Shown in pieces: positions 35,144-45,962 of a stretch of 58,540 nucleotides of DNA; the first letter of the stretch is position 1; each line of letters opens with the position of its first letter. This stretch comes from Spirochaetales bacterium. Lineage in GTDB: Bacteria > Spirochaetota > Spirochaetia > UBA9216. The stretch lies in assembly GCA_016342585.1 (NCBI GenBank), contig JAEINK010000029.1:1-58540 (forward strand), in the 5' to 3' direction. Both the position numbers and the translations under genes were made by a program. The notes beneath the pieces are model-generated. The model saw only the letters and a list, made by a program, of their open reading frames with translations. It was not told the DNA's origin and did no database searches.

Positions 35144-36208
35144 ATGCGTATTTTATATCCAACAACCCTTTTGTGTATCACGTTCACCCTTATATCCTGC
35201 GGTTCAGCAACCTATACCCCGGGAGAAATCAGCCGGAATTCCATCTTAGACCCACCAAAACAGAAAACGGAAAATGAAGGGTTCTGGCAGGTGGACGATT
35301 CAACGACCCTTTATCACTTTTCACAGGGCGATCCGGACGGCACCCCGGTGCTTCTCCTCCATGGAGGTCCAGCCGCCCCCTTTTCCAAACCCTGGCCGGG
35401 GCTGTCCGAAATCGATGGGTATAAATTTCATTATTACCATCAGAGAGGTTCAGGAGAGTCCACCATCCCCTTTGAACGATTTGAAACCAATAATTTCCCA
35501 CAGAATGTAAAAGCACTGGATGACAGGCTGGGAATGGCCAGACTCATAGAGGATGTCGAGAAAATCAGAAGGATCCTTGATACGGAGAAAATTATTCTGA
35601 TTGGACACTCTTTCGGAGGGTTTATCGCAACCCTGTATGCAATTGAATTTCCGGAAAGGGTTCAAAAAATGATACTGATAGAACCGGCCGACATGCTCAG
35701 TTTTCCTCCATCTCATGGCGGAATGGAACAGATAAAAGAGTGGCTGACCGATGAACAAAAAGCAGAGTATGAAGCCTACATGAAAGAGTATTTCAATTAT
35801 AGAAACTTCTTTAAAAAGAGTGAATCGGAGCTGGCGGAGCTGAACAGCGGTTATGGTAAATACTATTTCCAGGCCCTGGAAAATCATTTTCCGGGGGCTT
35901 CATCACATCCTGAAGAGATTGAGAGCAGAACGAAAAATGGAGGGTTCGCCGGGCACGCCCCCTTCTTCAGCCTGGGCAGGAAGTATGACCACCGAGAACT
36001 TCTCCATTCAGTAAGAGCACCAGTACTTGTTCTGCATGGAAAAATGGATCTATTCGGTCCGGAGACGGGGCTGGAATATGTCGAATATCTCCCAAACGGA
36101 GTGTATAATGAAATGGAGAATTCATCACATTTTCCATTTTATGAAGAACCCGAAGAGTTCAGCAGACTCATTGAATTATTTTTAAATAAACCGAAACAGG
36201 AGCAATGA
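35144..36208 (+). CDS. Lipoprotein alpha/beta hydrolase, proline iminopeptidase-like (S33)
   Basis: 354 residues. Signal peptide with lipobox ISCG, so it is anchored outside the inner membrane. Motifs of the prolyl aminopeptidase group: LLLHGGPAAPF, HQRGSGES, nucleophile elbow GHSFGG and C-terminal His in NSSHFPFYEE; the acid is probably in HGKMDLFGP. GGAGG lies eight bases upstream of the ATG at 35144, which I prefer to the ATG at 35129. It is probably induced by the ligand of the downstream MerR protein. Confidence 0.88.
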   Translation: MRILYPTTLLCITFTLISCGSATYTPGEISRNSILDPPKQKTENEGFWQVDDSTTLYHFSQGDPDGTPVLLLHGGPAAPFSKPWPGLSEIDGYKFHYYHQRGSGESTIPFERFETNNFPQNVKALDDRLGMARLIEDVEKIRRILDTEKIILIGHSFGGFIATLYAIEFPERVQKMILIEPADMLSFPPSHGGMEQIKEWLTDEQKAEYEAYMKEYFNYRNFFKKSESELAELNSGYGKYYFQALENHFPGASSHPEEIESRTKNGGFAGHAPFFSLGRKYDHRELLHSVRAPVLVLHGKMDLFGPETGLEYVEYLPNGVYNEMENSSHFPFYEEPEEFSRLIELFLNKPKQEQ

Positions 36209-37011
36209 TGGAATACAGGATCGGGGATTTTGCCGTAATCACAAGACTCTCAATAAAAGTTCTAAGGAACTACCATGAAATGGGTTTACTCATCCCTGTC
36301 AGAATCATCCCCGAGACGGGTTACAGGTACTATGATGAAAATCAGATACAAAGGGCAAGAATCATATCCACCCTGAAGTCCTGGAATTTCTCCCTGAAAG
36401 AGATTAAGGAAATTCTTTCTGAATACAACGAGGACAAGGACTTGATCGAAATCATCAAAAACAAACAGCTTGAAATAAAAACAGAGATCGAAAAACTTAC
36501 AAAGATCGAAGAGGATCTCACCCTATTAATTAACATAGAAGAGGAGAAAAAGATAATGGATACAAAGAATGAGATAACTATAAAAGAAATCGATGAACTG
36601 AAAATAATATTCATCACCTACCGGGGCAGATACGACGAGTGTGGAAAATACATGGGACAGCTATACCGTGCCGCCGGAAGAAAGCTGGCAGGAACCGTAT
36701 TTAACATGTATCAGGAGGAGATAGATCATGATAATCCTGAGATAACAGTCTGCCTCCCGGTGAAAGAGAAAATAGAGAGGCAAGGTATAGAGTTCAGAAT
36801 ACTCCCGGCAACAAGGGCCCTTTCCACTATCCATTATGGCCCCTACGACAAATTAGGAAATTCCTATCAAAAACTGATCGATCACCGGGAAGAACTGGGC
36901 TTAAAACAAGCCGGTCCCTACCGGGAAATTTACAGAAAAGGCCCGGGAATGCTCTTTGCAGGAAATGCAAAAAAATATGTTACCGAGATTCAAATGGAAA
37001 TCGAGAGATGA
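36208..37011 (+). CDS. MerR-family regulator with GyrI-like effector domain (BmrR-like)
   Basis: 267 residues. N-terminal MerR winged helix (YRIGDFAVITRLSIKVLRNY, then GYRYYDENQ), a long dimerisation coiled coil (about 75-120), and a C-terminal GyrI-like small-molecule domain (about 120-267) as in BmrR/TipA-type regulators. The start overlaps the hydrolase stop codon. CAGGAG is best spaced for the ATG at 36208. It should activate the promoter at 35081, and thus its own operon, on binding a hydrophobic or cationic ligand. Confidence 0.92.
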   Translation: MEYRIGDFAVITRLSIKVLRNYHEMGLLIPVRIIPETGYRYYDENQIQRARIISTLKSWNFSLKEIKEILSEYNEDKDLIEIIKNKQLEIKTEIEKLTKIEEDLTLLINIEEEKKIMDTKNEITIKEIDELKIIFITYRGRYDECGKYMGQLYRAAGRKLAGTVFNMYQEEIDHDNPEITVCLPVKEKIERQGIEFRILPATRALSTIHYGPYDKLGNSYQKLIDHREELGLKQAGPYREIYRKGPGMLFAGNAKKYVTEIQMEIER

Positions 37012-37060
37012 GGGTTCCCCCTGATACCCAATAGACGGATGGCCCCTCAAGCTGACTCCA

Positions 37061-40000
37061 TTAATTTTCAGGATTAGCAGAATCCCAGGAGGCCCCCTCT
37101 TTATAGCCTACAATTGTATTGGCATGGTTTTCATCGAGAGGCCCACCAGTATACCCGGCAAGAACATCATTACCATCCATTGCTGTATATGTGTTTGCGT
37201 ATCCGGAACCACCAGCGGCCACCGCAACACTTACACAGTACCCCGAAGCCAGAAGGGTCTTGAGAAGCTGGATATCTTCGTCTGTTTTCAGCTGAAAATA
37301 TCCTGCAGAATTGTAATTATATTCTCCGGTATTCATAGCTTCGCTCCCCCGGTAAAGCCCGGAATTCCGGAAGGCTGCCTCCGAAGGCCAGGAGGTCACA
37401 TCATCCTCATTAATCGTAGCCACATAAGGTGTATCCGCCCATGTAGATCCACCGATACGTGTAACAAAATTCGCAGCAGCAACTATCGAAGAACCATTAT
37501 CCTCGCCGCGGTTAATCTGGTGATAAATAAACTCAGGACTCATGATCTTGTCCTGAGAAGAGTCCGGCTGACCAGGATAGACAGAGGTCCACCCTATGGA
37601 ACTTAAATCCCAATTTCGCTCCCGGGCCTCGGTATAGGTCTGGATGTAGTATCCTACCGAGAAGGAGGCACAGGAACCTTCATCACCCTGGCTGCCAACA
37701 GGAGGGAACCAGATAGTGTCTGAATTGTCTACTTCATCCGGCAGAAGGCCTCGCATCAGGGTTGTCGAGGTACCCCGGAGTTTAACCATTGACTCCCACT
37801 GTTCCTGCGTCAATGGAGCTAAGCCCGTGCCGTACTTTCCATCGACAATAATATTATAATTCCTACCCTCCTCATAGATACCAAAGGCTCTCTTATCCTC
37901 CTCAAGTTCCTCTACCCCAGGGGTTTCCTCATTTAAAACAAGGGCTGTGAAGGAGGAAAGAACAGCTGTCTTCAGGGAGGCTTCTTCTTCCACCGTCAGA
38001 CTGTTCTTCGAAGGGATGGTATAGATGCTTTCGCTTTCTGCAGGAAAACTTCCTACGGCACTGTTCAGGATTTTAAACGCCGGAAGGTCGAAATCGGAAT
38101 AGAACTCTGCGTTAAAGGAAAGAAGCTCTCCGGTGCTGCTGTCCAGATTATTTATACGCAAAAAGAGATCATGATCGTTTATATACGGGGCAAACTCAGA
38201 AATATCCAGAGCCATTTTATTATCGGGAAAAGGGTTGGCCGTTACCTCCCCGGCGGAAAAACTCTGATCCTGAAATCGTTTCTCCATCAAAGGAGCCGAA
38301 GGATCTCCAAGACCGAAAGAGAGGCGGCAGTCACCCCGATTAAGGTGCTCAACCTCAAAAACAGCCAGGATACTCGGTTCATAACTCTCTCCAAAATTAT
38401 TATGGTAATAGGTTATCTCCATTTCCAGGGATTTTGCTGATTCATAATCTATCCAGAAGTGACCGTCGTCCACATTTTCCCAGCCACCAATCCCCCAGGA
38501 ATTCAGAATCTTGAAGGCTCCTGAAGAGTTTGGTGTAGTATCATCCACCAGTGTAAAAAGAGCAGCCACACCGGAAGCCGCTGTATTATTGGTCTCATCC
38601 ATCTCGGATATTTCATTATTCGTATCGACAGCACAGCCTATATAATATATTCCCGGAGTTAATTCCGGGACAGTGACTGTCCGGGTTATATTCTGAGTAC
38701 CGCCTGTTTGAATATTGATGGTGGTAACAGCATTCGCAAGGAAATAATCCCCCGTCGTGACTTCGGGGTCATCGGAAAGGTAGTAGGCCAAATCCACTTC
38801 AGTTTCCAACGCACGACAGGTACCCCCATTAAATATTGTTGTGGTAATGTCTATAAAATCACCAGGGACACCAAAGGATTTGCCGCCAGCCAGATTGGAA
38901 GCATAGGAGGAAACGGGGGTTATATCCGGTCTCCCCGATTCTATAGTACACACAGCCGTGAATTCACCATCTACGGTTGTTACGGTCAGATCCGTCGTCC
39001 CTTCCATCACCGCTGTTACGGTTCCATCCTCTGCCACCGAGGCGATCGAAGGATTAGCAATAGAGTAGGTGACCGCTTTATCAGTGGCATCCACAGGAAA
39101 GACCGTTACTGTCGGACTGCCCGGGGTTCCCAGCGGGAGGCTCAAATCTTCGATCGAAACTCCGGAAACCGGCACGGTGACCGTGACCGTACAGGAAGCA
39201 GTTACGTCCGGATTTGATATAGATCGAACCGTTACAAAGGTAGTCCCCCCGTTGTAGGTGAAAATACTCCCGGAAGCAAAGCCACGGGCAATGCTCTCGT
39301 TATCCGAAAGCCATTCATAAGACTTATCGGAAGCGTTGAATGGAGAAACAGCTACTGTCAGGCTTGCCGTTTCCCCTTTTATCAGCTCCAGATATTCCGA
39401 GGATAATTCCACAGCCGTTACCGCCACAGGCTCAACAGTAACTGTACAGACAGCTGAATAATTTCCTTCGATGTTTGTGACAGTTATCTCAGCACTTCCA
39501 GGGAGCCTGCCGTAGATAGAAATTTCTCCAAGAGAGTTCACCGAGACCCGAACAGAGTCTTCATTATCTGAACTACAGACGGGGGTATCATAGGAAGCAT
39601 TGGATGGCAGGATAGTTACCCCAAGAGGAACGGTTTCCCAATGGGATAGGGTTATACTATCCTGTGAAAGCTGGATCCCGGTTACAGGGACACTCGATAC
39701 GGTAACCGTGCATGCCGCAGTTAATCCGCCGTCAACACTCACGGCAGCAATAACAGCCTCCCCCACAGCCTTGGGAATAACAAGACCATAACTGTCCACC
39801 GAAGCTACATCTGGTGCCGAAGAGGTCCAGCTGAGTGCTGGATTGGAGGCATAAGATGGTTCAACCGATGCGGAAAGATAAAAGTAAGCTCCGATATTAA
39901 CCGATTTTTCCGATTCTTCTAAAACAACACCGGTTACCGGGGTTGGAAGCACCGTTATTCGGCAAACGGCGGAATCTCCATTATCAATGGTTGTGACAGT

Positions 40001-41071
40001 GAAATCTACCTCTCCGGGGCTATTTGCAATAATTCTCACTCCGTCATAAATCACGGAACAACCGGCCACACTGATAGAAGAGGAGGAAACATTATACTGA
40101 GTATATCCGGCATTAAACCCATCGATATATACAGGTAGAGTCACGAACTCTCCATCCATTACAACGGCACTGCTCTGTATAGAAATACCTTGAACAGGAT
40201 TATCCTGAAGAACGGTAACCTGACAATTGGCGCTTACTCCAATAGTGGTACTTTTCGCATATATCATAACTTCACCAGGAGAAACAGCGGTTACCCGTCC
40301 GTTTTCATCTACCGAGGCTATACCTGGACTTAGGGAGAGCCAGATGATAGCTGTATTTGTAGTATTGGATGGTGAAAGTACAGCAGTCAGCAGTTCAGAC
40401 TCTCCCGGAAGGAGGGAAAGGCTCAGACTATTCAGAGTGAGAGACGTTGCAGGGATAGGGTTGGAAGATCGAAAAGTTGATATAGTACATGAGTCTGAAA
40501 TGGTTCCGTCCAGGGTATTTACCGTAATGATCACAGTTTTCAAAGGCTGCAGAGCCGTAACGAGGCCAAACTGATCCACCGAAACAGCCTCAGGATTATT
40601 GGAAACCCACTCTACATCTTTATTGGTAGCATTCTCCGGAACACATATGGCTGTGAGTTGGAATGTCGTATTTTCTTCAAGAGCTTGATAGCTATTATTC
40701 AGACTGATCCCTGTGATAGGAATTGTCTCAGGTTCGGGTTCAGAGGCTGATTCAACAGTAACAGTGCAAACAGCTTTAAATACTCCCTCGGCGGAGATAG
40801 CCGTAACTTCAGTCGTTCCTACCTTATAGGCGGTCACAAGGCCATTTAAGTTTACAGTGACAACTTCCGGATCATTAGAGATCCATCCATAATCAGTATT
40901 CCCTGCATTCTCTGGCAGAACTTCTGCTGTGAGCTGTGCAGTTTCTAAAGGCTGCAAGGTGATTGACTCGGGAGAAATTCGCATACCTTCTACAGGAATT
41001 GAAGATTCAGGAGATCTGCAGCTAAAAACAAGAAGAGCAGAAATTCCTGCTATTAGAAGGCCTTTCTTCAT
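37061..41071 (-). CDS. Surface lipoprotein with eight BIG2 domains, CARDB domain and truncated C1-type peptidase
   Basis: 1336 residues. Lipobox VFSC at the N terminus. Eight Ig-like BIG2 repeats follow (about 25-720), each ending in a CTVTV-like strand, and then a CARDB-type domain (about 725-830). The C-terminal third contains a papain-like (C1) peptidase with oxyanion Gln1128 and nucleophile Cys1134 (VGSQGDEGSCASFS) and His1316 (NHANTIVGY). The chain stops 20 residues after the His, before the usual NSWG with the catalytic Asn. It may be a shortened or inactive peptidase acting as an adhesin. Confidence 0.88.
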   Translation of the reverse strand: MKKGLLIAGISALLVFSCRSPESSIPVEGMRISPESITLQPLETAQLTAEVLPENAGNTDYGWISNDPEVVTVNLNGLVTAYKVGTTEVTAISAEGVFKAVCTVTVESASEPEPETIPITGISLNNSYQALEENTTFQLTAICVPENATNKDVEWVSNNPEAVSVDQFGLVTALQPLKTVIITVNTLDGTISDSCTISTFRSSNPIPATSLTLNSLSLSLLPGESELLTAVLSPSNTTNTAIIWLSLSPGIASVDENGRVTAVSPGEVMIYAKSTTIGVSANCQVTVLQDNPVQGISIQSSAVVMDGEFVTLPVYIDGFNAGYTQYNVSSSSISVAGCSVIYDGVRIIANSPGEVDFTVTTIDNGDSAVCRITVLPTPVTGVVLEESEKSVNIGAYFYLSASVEPSYASNPALSWTSSAPDVASVDSYGLVIPKAVGEAVIAAVSVDGGLTAACTVTVSSVPVTGIQLSQDSITLSHWETVPLGVTILPSNASYDTPVCSSDNEDSVRVSVNSLGEISIYGRLPGSAEITVTNIEGNYSAVCTVTVEPVAVTAVELSSEYLELIKGETASLTVAVSPFNASDKSYEWLSDNESIARGFASGSIFTYNGGTTFVTVRSISNPDVTASCTVTVTVPVSGVSIEDLSLPLGTPGSPTVTVFPVDATDKAVTYSIANPSIASVAEDGTVTAVMEGTTDLTVTTVDGEFTAVCTIESGRPDITPVSSYASNLAGGKSFGVPGDFIDITTTIFNGGTCRALETEVDLAYYLSDDPEVTTGDYFLANAVTTINIQTGGTQNITRTVTVPELTPGIYYIGCAVDTNNEISEMDETNNTAASGVAALFTLVDDTTPNSSGAFKILNSWGIGGWENVDDGHFWIDYESAKSLEMEITYYHNNFGESYEPSILAVFEVEHLNRGDCRLSFGLGDPSAPLMEKRFQDQSFSAGEVTANPFPDNKMALDISEFAPYINDHDLFLRINNLDSSTGELLSFNAEFYSDFDLPAFKILNSAVGSFPAESESIYTIPSKNSLTVEEEASLKTAVLSSFTALVLNEETPGVEELEEDKRAFGIYEEGRNYNIIVDGKYGTGLAPLTQEQWESMVKLRGTSTTLMRGLLPDEVDNSDTIWFPPVGSQGDEGSCASFSVGYYIQTYTEARERNWDLSSIGWTSVYPGQPDSSQDKIMSPEFIYHQINRGEDNGSSIVAAANFVTRIGGSTWADTPYVATINEDDVTSWPSEAAFRNSGLYRGSEAMNTGEYNYNSAGYFQLKTDEDIQLLKTLLASGYCVSVAVAAGGSGYANTYTAMDGNDVLAGYTGGPLDENHANTIVGYKEGASWDSANPEN

Positions 41072-41083
41072 ATAAAACTCCGC

Positions 41084-41106
41084 ATATAATGTTTAAAACA
41101 TTATAT
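41084..41106. promoter_or_regulatory. 23-bp palindrome between divergent secreted-protein genes
   Basis: ATATAATGTTT (41084-41094) and AAACATTATAT (41096-41106) are perfect 11-bp arms around a single A. Each arm contains TATAAT in one orientation, so the site overlaps -10-like sequences for both divergent genes. It ends 12 bp upstream of the minus-strand ATG. A good candidate operator. Confidence 0.65.
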
Positions 41107-41221
41107 CATATGGCCCGATAAAAATAATCTGTTTTTATAAATAGGGAAAAGGTATGCGGTAAGGTTAAAAAAGGAGAGTTTTCTAAGAATAATTTAAGAT
41201 TCATCATATATCATGGAGGGT

Positions 41222-43168
41222 ATGAATAGAACACTAATATTAATAATGACCTTGCTGCTGGTCTTAGGAACAGTCAGCGCGGAAACAGAGATTCCCGGCG
41301 ATAGATTCTTCTATATTCAGAGTGTAGCAGCGGCCGGGACAAATAACGGATACTGGGACCTCCCGGGGTATAAACCCTCATTCAGAAGAGGGGCAAACCT
41401 TGCCATGTATGAAAAAGAAGAGGGAAACGTCTGGGACAGATTATATATGTTCAAACCGGCAGGTGACGGCTACTATTACATCATGCCAGCCAACGGGGGC
41501 TATGTAGATGTCGCCGGCGGTAGAACATCAAACGGAACAAACATCTGTATTTGGGATAATCATGGTGGTAACAACCAGAAATTCCGGCTTGAATACCTTG
41601 GTTCCAGTAAATATAAAATATTCACCTACAGTGGGCAGGTCATCTGCGCCTCAGGACGCCAGACTTCCAATGGTTCCAATGTCTGTATCTGGGAAGATCA
41701 TGAAACAACGGCAACAGAGTGGTATCTTATCCAGAGGGGAGATGGACTCCCCTACCATCCCATCGAAGGTGTTCAGCCTTTCGGTAGGGTTACCAATGCC
41801 AAAACCGGAGCCCCCGTTCCGAATGCCAGTATCTGTATTACCAACACCAACGATAATAATGATTCCCAATACTGGGAAAACTCGGATGGGGATGGAAATT
41901 TTAAATTTGATGTTATGGATTCCATTAAATATGGTTACCACATTACAGTCAGTGCCGATGGTTATGGTTCAGCAAGCATCCCCTCTCACAAACAGTATGA
42001 CAATGGTCCCCATACCATAGAACTGACGCCTTCACAAGGATACAAAGAGGTAGAATTCGGAAGATATGGAACATGGCTTTATGAAAAAAGCAGGATTGAA
42101 TCTGCCGGAGGCCCGGTCTATGGTACAACCAATAGCTACTATTCCTACCTGGACGGCGAAACGGTCTCCCGGGATCACTACTTTTTTTACGATAACAGAA
42201 ACAGAACCCGAATTGTCCTTGATCTGATGGATGCTATAGGCCTCGATAGAAGACCCGCGGAAACAGACGAGGAGATCTATAATCAGCTTTCAAAGGTCTG
42301 GAATTTCTGGGTTAAGAATTCACACAGCATCGGGTTTTCAGACATTACTCCCGAAAACCAGGAGGCCATGGATTTCATGAACCATTCGGCCGACTTCGAG
42401 ACGGAATATTCAAAATCCCACTGGCCTGCCATCGAAGATTATGCAAAGGTTTACGAACACAGCGGATTTATCCCCTCCCAGAACTGTACATCACACACCC
42501 TTGCCTTTGCCTCTTTAATGACCCTTACGGGGATCCCCCGGTCAAAAATGGCTGTGGAAGCAATGCATATGACCGAATCATTTTCCGGTGAACATTGGGC
42601 ATTCCTCATAAGACTGAATGGGATATGGTACTGGATCGATCCTCAATATAAGACCAGTAGATTATCACCTCTTGAAAATTTTACCTCAATTCCAGCAAAT
42701 ACAATTCAGGCCGCCTACGACAAACCCTTCAAAATTTACACCCTTCCCGGTTCGGAAGAGTTAAGTGTCCCTTTATGTGGATGGAAGGTGAGACCCGAGA
42801 GAGAAACAGGAGTGTACTGGGATCCCGCATCCCCCCATCTGAAATACTCGGAAAGCCGATTCGGGGGAACAGAACCCTTCTGGAGCCTTGATTTCGATGA
42901 ACACAACAAGATCTTTTTCACTCCTTATCCGGGAGGACCTACCAGTGAGTTTGTTATAACAGAAACAAGGGAACTAACCAAAGAGATTAGGGTTTACGGG
43001 GAACATGTGGAGATGGCCCCCTGGATGCAGGATGGAAAGATCACCGTGATGATAAAAGAGGAACCCTCTACCGATGGCATGTCGGACAATGTTTACCCTT
43101 ATTCGATAACAGTTTTTATGGGCCAGAATCGACTCTATGGTACGGGAACTGAACCATTTATCAAATAG
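41222..43168 (+). CDS. Secreted ricin-type lectin / transglutaminase-like protein
   Basis: 648 residues. Signal peptide ending TVSA. A ricin-type beta-trefoil (about 25-180) with repeated GxxxxNGTNICIWDNH-like motifs, which bind sugars. A carboxypeptidase-regulatory-like Ig domain (about 185-270). Then a transglutaminase-like core with Cys, His and Asp in NCTSHTLAF, EHWAFLI and WIDP order (codons 425, 461 and 476 counted from 41213). GGAGG precedes the ATG at 41222 by only two or three bases, so the exact start is uncertain. Probably a secreted protease or cross-linking enzyme aimed at glycan-bearing surfaces. Confidence 0.85.
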   Translation: MNRTLILIMTLLLVLGTVSAETEIPGDRFFYIQSVAAAGTNNGYWDLPGYKPSFRRGANLAMYEKEEGNVWDRLYMFKPAGDGYYYIMPANGGYVDVAGGRTSNGTNICIWDNHGGNNQKFRLEYLGSSKYKIFTYSGQVICASGRQTSNGSNVCIWEDHETTATEWYLIQRGDGLPYHPIEGVQPFGRVTNAKTGAPVPNASICITNTNDNNDSQYWENSDGDGNFKFDVMDSIKYGYHITVSADGYGSASIPSHKQYDNGPHTIELTPSQGYKEVEFGRYGTWLYEKSRIESAGGPVYGTTNSYYSYLDGETVSRDHYFFYDNRNRTRIVLDLMDAIGLDRRPAETDEEIYNQLSKVWNFWVKNSHSIGFSDITPENQEAMDFMNHSADFETEYSKSHWPAIEDYAKVYEHSGFIPSQNCTSHTLAFASLMTLTGIPRSKMAVEAMHMTESFSGEHWAFLIRLNGIWYWIDPQYKTSRLSPLENFTSIPANTIQAAYDKPFKIYTLPGSEELSVPLCGWKVRPERETGVYWDPASPHLKYSESRFGGTEPFWSLDFDEHNKIFFTPYPGGPTSEFVITETRELTKEIRVYGEHVEMAPWMQDGKITVMIKEEPSTDGMSDNVYPYSITVFMGQNRLYGTGTEPFIK

Positions 43169-43206
43169 TTTTAATACAAATTTTTCCCAATTATAGAAAT
43201 CAAACT

Positions 43207-43250
43207 AAAAAAGGCCGCAAACCCATTTTTGGGAATGCGGCCGCTTTTCT
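43207..43250. terminator. Bidirectional terminator between the lectin gene and acnB
   Basis: GGCCGCAAACCC (43213-43224) pairs with GGGAATGCGGCC (43231-43242), with A- and T-rich flanks on both sides. Confidence 0.8.
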
Positions 43251-43298
43251 ATCTTTATTTCCCTCCGAAAACGGGAGTGCACCACTGATGCCATCTGA

Positions 43299-45851
43299 TT
43301 AAGAAAGTTTAAACCCTTCCATCTTGTGAAAATTCAGGTAGGAGTATATCTCATCACCCTTGCCTTCAAGCCTGGGGGCAGCCATGGCGCTGTACTCGGC
43401 AGGGGTCGGGATTCGACCGAGTTTCGCACAGACAGCTCCGAGTTCGGCAGAGCCAAGATAAACCAGAGTATCCTTTCCCATTCTGTTGTTGAAATTTCGG
43501 GTAGATGTTGAATAGACCACCGCCGAGTCGGGAACCCGGGCCTGATTTCCCATACAGAGTGAACAGCCGGGGATTTCGATGCGCCCACCGGAAGCGGCAA
43601 ACCTGGAAAAATACCCCTCCTGCTTCAACCGGGCACCATCCATGGCGGTGGGAGGACAAAACCAGAGTCTTGTGGCCGCCGGTTCGTCGGACAGAATTTC
43701 AGCGGCAGCCCGAAAATGACCAATATTTGTCATACAGCTTCCGATAAAGACATCATCCAGGGCAGTCCCGGCAACCTCGGATAGTTTTTTAACATCATCG
43801 GGATCATTGGGACAGCAGAGGATGGGTTCGATCAGCTCATTCAGATCGATATCGATCACAGAGGCATATTCGGCATTCTCATCAGCGGTCAACAGTTCTC
43901 CATCGGAAAGCCAGGCCTTCACATCTTCAATTCGCTTTTTAAGGGTATTGGAATCCTCGATTCCCGCTTCAATCATGGCCTCCATTAGCACAATATTGGA
44001 TTTAAGGTACTCTTCGACCGGTTCCCTGTTCAACCGGATAGTAGCGGCGGCCGCACTTCTCTCTGCCGAAGCATCGGTCAACTCGAAGGCCTGTTCTACC
44101 GATAGGTTCGGTAATCCTTCAATCTCCAGGATCTTTCCGGAAAAAATATTCTTCTTATTTTTCTTCTCCACGGTCATGAGTCCCATCTCAATGGCTTTGT
44201 AGGGGATCATGTTAACCGCATCCCGGAGGGTGATCCCCGGCTGTAACTCTCCAGAAAACCGGACAAGAACCGACTCGGGCATATCCAGCGGCATTACCCC
44301 CAGGGCTGCGGCAAAGGCGACAAGGCCGGAACCGGCGGGAAAGGAGATCCCCAGGGGGAACCGGGTATGAGAGTCCCCTCCAGTGCCCACGGTATCGGGA
44401 ACAAGGAGCCTGTTGAGCCAGGAGTGGATAACCCCGTCTCCGGGGCGAAGAGCCACACCCTTCCTGCTTGAAATGAAATGTGGAAGAGTCCCATGAGTGA
44501 TTATATCGGCGGGTTTCGGATAAGCCGCCGTATGACAAAATGACTGCATAACCAGATCCGCATTGAACTTCAGGCAGGCAAGTTCGGTCATTTCACCGGC
44601 GGTCATGGGACCGGTTGTATCCTGCGACCCCACGGTGGTCATCTTTGGCAGGCAGGAGGTTCCGGGAAGAACACCCGCGGTTCCACAGGCTTTGCCAACC
44701 ATTTTCTGGGCAAGGGTGTATCCCTGACCGGGCTTAACCTCAGGGATAGGAGCCACAATAAAAAGGCCGCTCTCATCAAGGGAGGAGAGACCAAGATAGC
44801 CCCGTGCCTTCCCGGTGAGCTGTTTTCCAATAATGAGAGGAACACGGCCGCCGGCGCGATACTCATCCAGAATGGTTGAGGGCTGGAGTTCAAATGGAGT
44901 AATCAGTGTTCCGTCAGGATGAACAACCTTCCCTTCCAGAGGTTTAATAACAATTTCCATCCCGGTCTTTAAGCCGGTTACATCGGTCTGAATGGGGAGT
45001 GCCCCGGAATCTTCGGCGGTATTGAAAAATATGGGGGCAATAACACCACCCAGAATAAGCCCACCCTCCCTCTTATTGGGGATGAAGGGGATATCCCTTC
45101 CTATATGCCAGATCAGTGAATTACAGGCGGATTTACGCGACGATCCGGTACCGACCACATCCCCGACAAAACAGACGGGAATATCCCGGGCGGCTTTCAG
45201 TTCCCCGATCTCGGCAGGACCGTCGGGGAAGAGAACACCCCCCATACAGGTTGAATGAAGGGGGATGTCCGCCCTGGTGAAGGCCTGGGAAGCGGGAGAG
45301 AAATCATCCGTATTAATCTCGCCATCGACCTTGTAGACAACAGCCCTCATCTCGGGAGCGACCTCGCTCCTCCGGGTAAACCATTCGGCTTCGGCCCAGG
45401 ATTTGATTACCCCGGCGGCCACACCATTCCCCCCCTCGGCCAGGGCGACAACAGCATCGAAGGAGTTGACAGAAAGGACGATATTCTTAAGTTGGGCGGC
45501 GGCGGCTTCGGCAAGGGGCCCGGAAAGGAGTCCAACCAGTTTTTCAACATTATACCCGCCAACCATGGTACCAAGGAGTTCCACGGCCTCCTCGGGGCTT
45601 ACCAGGGGGGAAGATTGACTGCCGTCGGCGATTTCCGCCAGGAAATCGGCCTTGACCTGAGCCGCCGGATCCACACCGGGGGTTATCCGCTCTTTAAGAA
45701 GATAGAGAAGCTCCTCTTCCTTTCCAGCCGGAGGGGCAGCAAACATCTCGACGACCTTTTGGGCCTGCTTTTTCGTCAGTGCTAATGGAGGAATCCCCAG
45801 CGCACCTCTCTCTTCCACATGTTTTCCGTATTCTGTAAAAAAATCGGACAT
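43299..45851 (-). CDS. acnB: Aconitate hydratase B
   Basis: [4Fe-4S] enzyme interconverting citrate and isocitrate; AcnB can also hydrate 2-methylaconitate. The N-terminal HEAT-like domain, then the swivel domain ([16 protein letters not shown]) and the catalytic domains are in AcnB order. Cluster cysteines lie in [15 protein letters not shown] and [11 protein letters not shown]. About 850 residues, full length. GGAGGGGGAG precedes the ATG at 45851, which I prefer to the earlier in-frame start at 45884. Confidence 0.97.
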   Translation of the reverse strand: MSDFFTEYGKHVEERGALGIPPLALTKKQAQKVVEMFAAPPAGKEEELLYLLKERITPGVDPAAQVKADFLAEIADGSQSSPLVSPEEAVELLGTMVGGYNVEKLVGLLSGPLAEAAAAQLKNIVLSVNSFDAVVALAEGGNGVAAGVIKSWAEAEWFTRRSEVAPEMRAVVYKVDGEINTDDFSPASQAFTRADIPLHSTCMGGVLFPDGPAEIGELKAARDIPVCFVGDVVGTGSSRKSACNSLIWHIGRDIPFIPNKREGGLILGGVIAPIFFNTAEDSGALPIQTDVTGLKTGMEIVIKPLEGKVVHPDGTLITPFELQPSTILDEYRAGGRVPLIIGKQLTGKARGYLGLSSLDESGLFIVAPIPEVKPGQGYTLAQKMVGKACGTAGVLPGTSCLPKMTTVGSQDTTGPMTAGEMTELACLKFNADLVMQSFCHTAAYPKPADIITHGTLPHFISSRKGVALRPGDGVIHSWLNRLLVPDTVGTGGDSHTRFPLGISFPAGSGLVAFAAALGVMPLDMPESVLVRFSGELQPGITLRDAVNMIPYKAIEMGLMTVEKKNKKNIFSGKILEIEGLPNLSVEQAFELTDASAERSAAAATIRLNREPVEEYLKSNIVLMEAMIEAGIEDSNTLKKRIEDVKAWLSDGELLTADENAEYASVIDIDLNELIEPILCCPNDPDDVKKLSEVAGTALDDVFIGSCMTNIGHFRAAAEILSDEPAATRLWFCPPTAMDGARLKQEGYFSRFAASGGRIEIPGCSLCMGNQARVPDSAVVYSTSTRNFNNRMGKDTLVYLGSAELGAVCAKLGRIPTPAEYSAMAAPRLEGKGDEIYSYLNFHKMEGFKLS

Positions 45852-45962
45852 TTCTCCCCCTCCATCCGCTACCGGATTGTTCAAACAGTATTATTAGGTT
45901 CAATTTCTATGAGTCTGCTATTTTACAGAAAAGATCGAGCTTATAAAAGGGGGCGAAACGCT

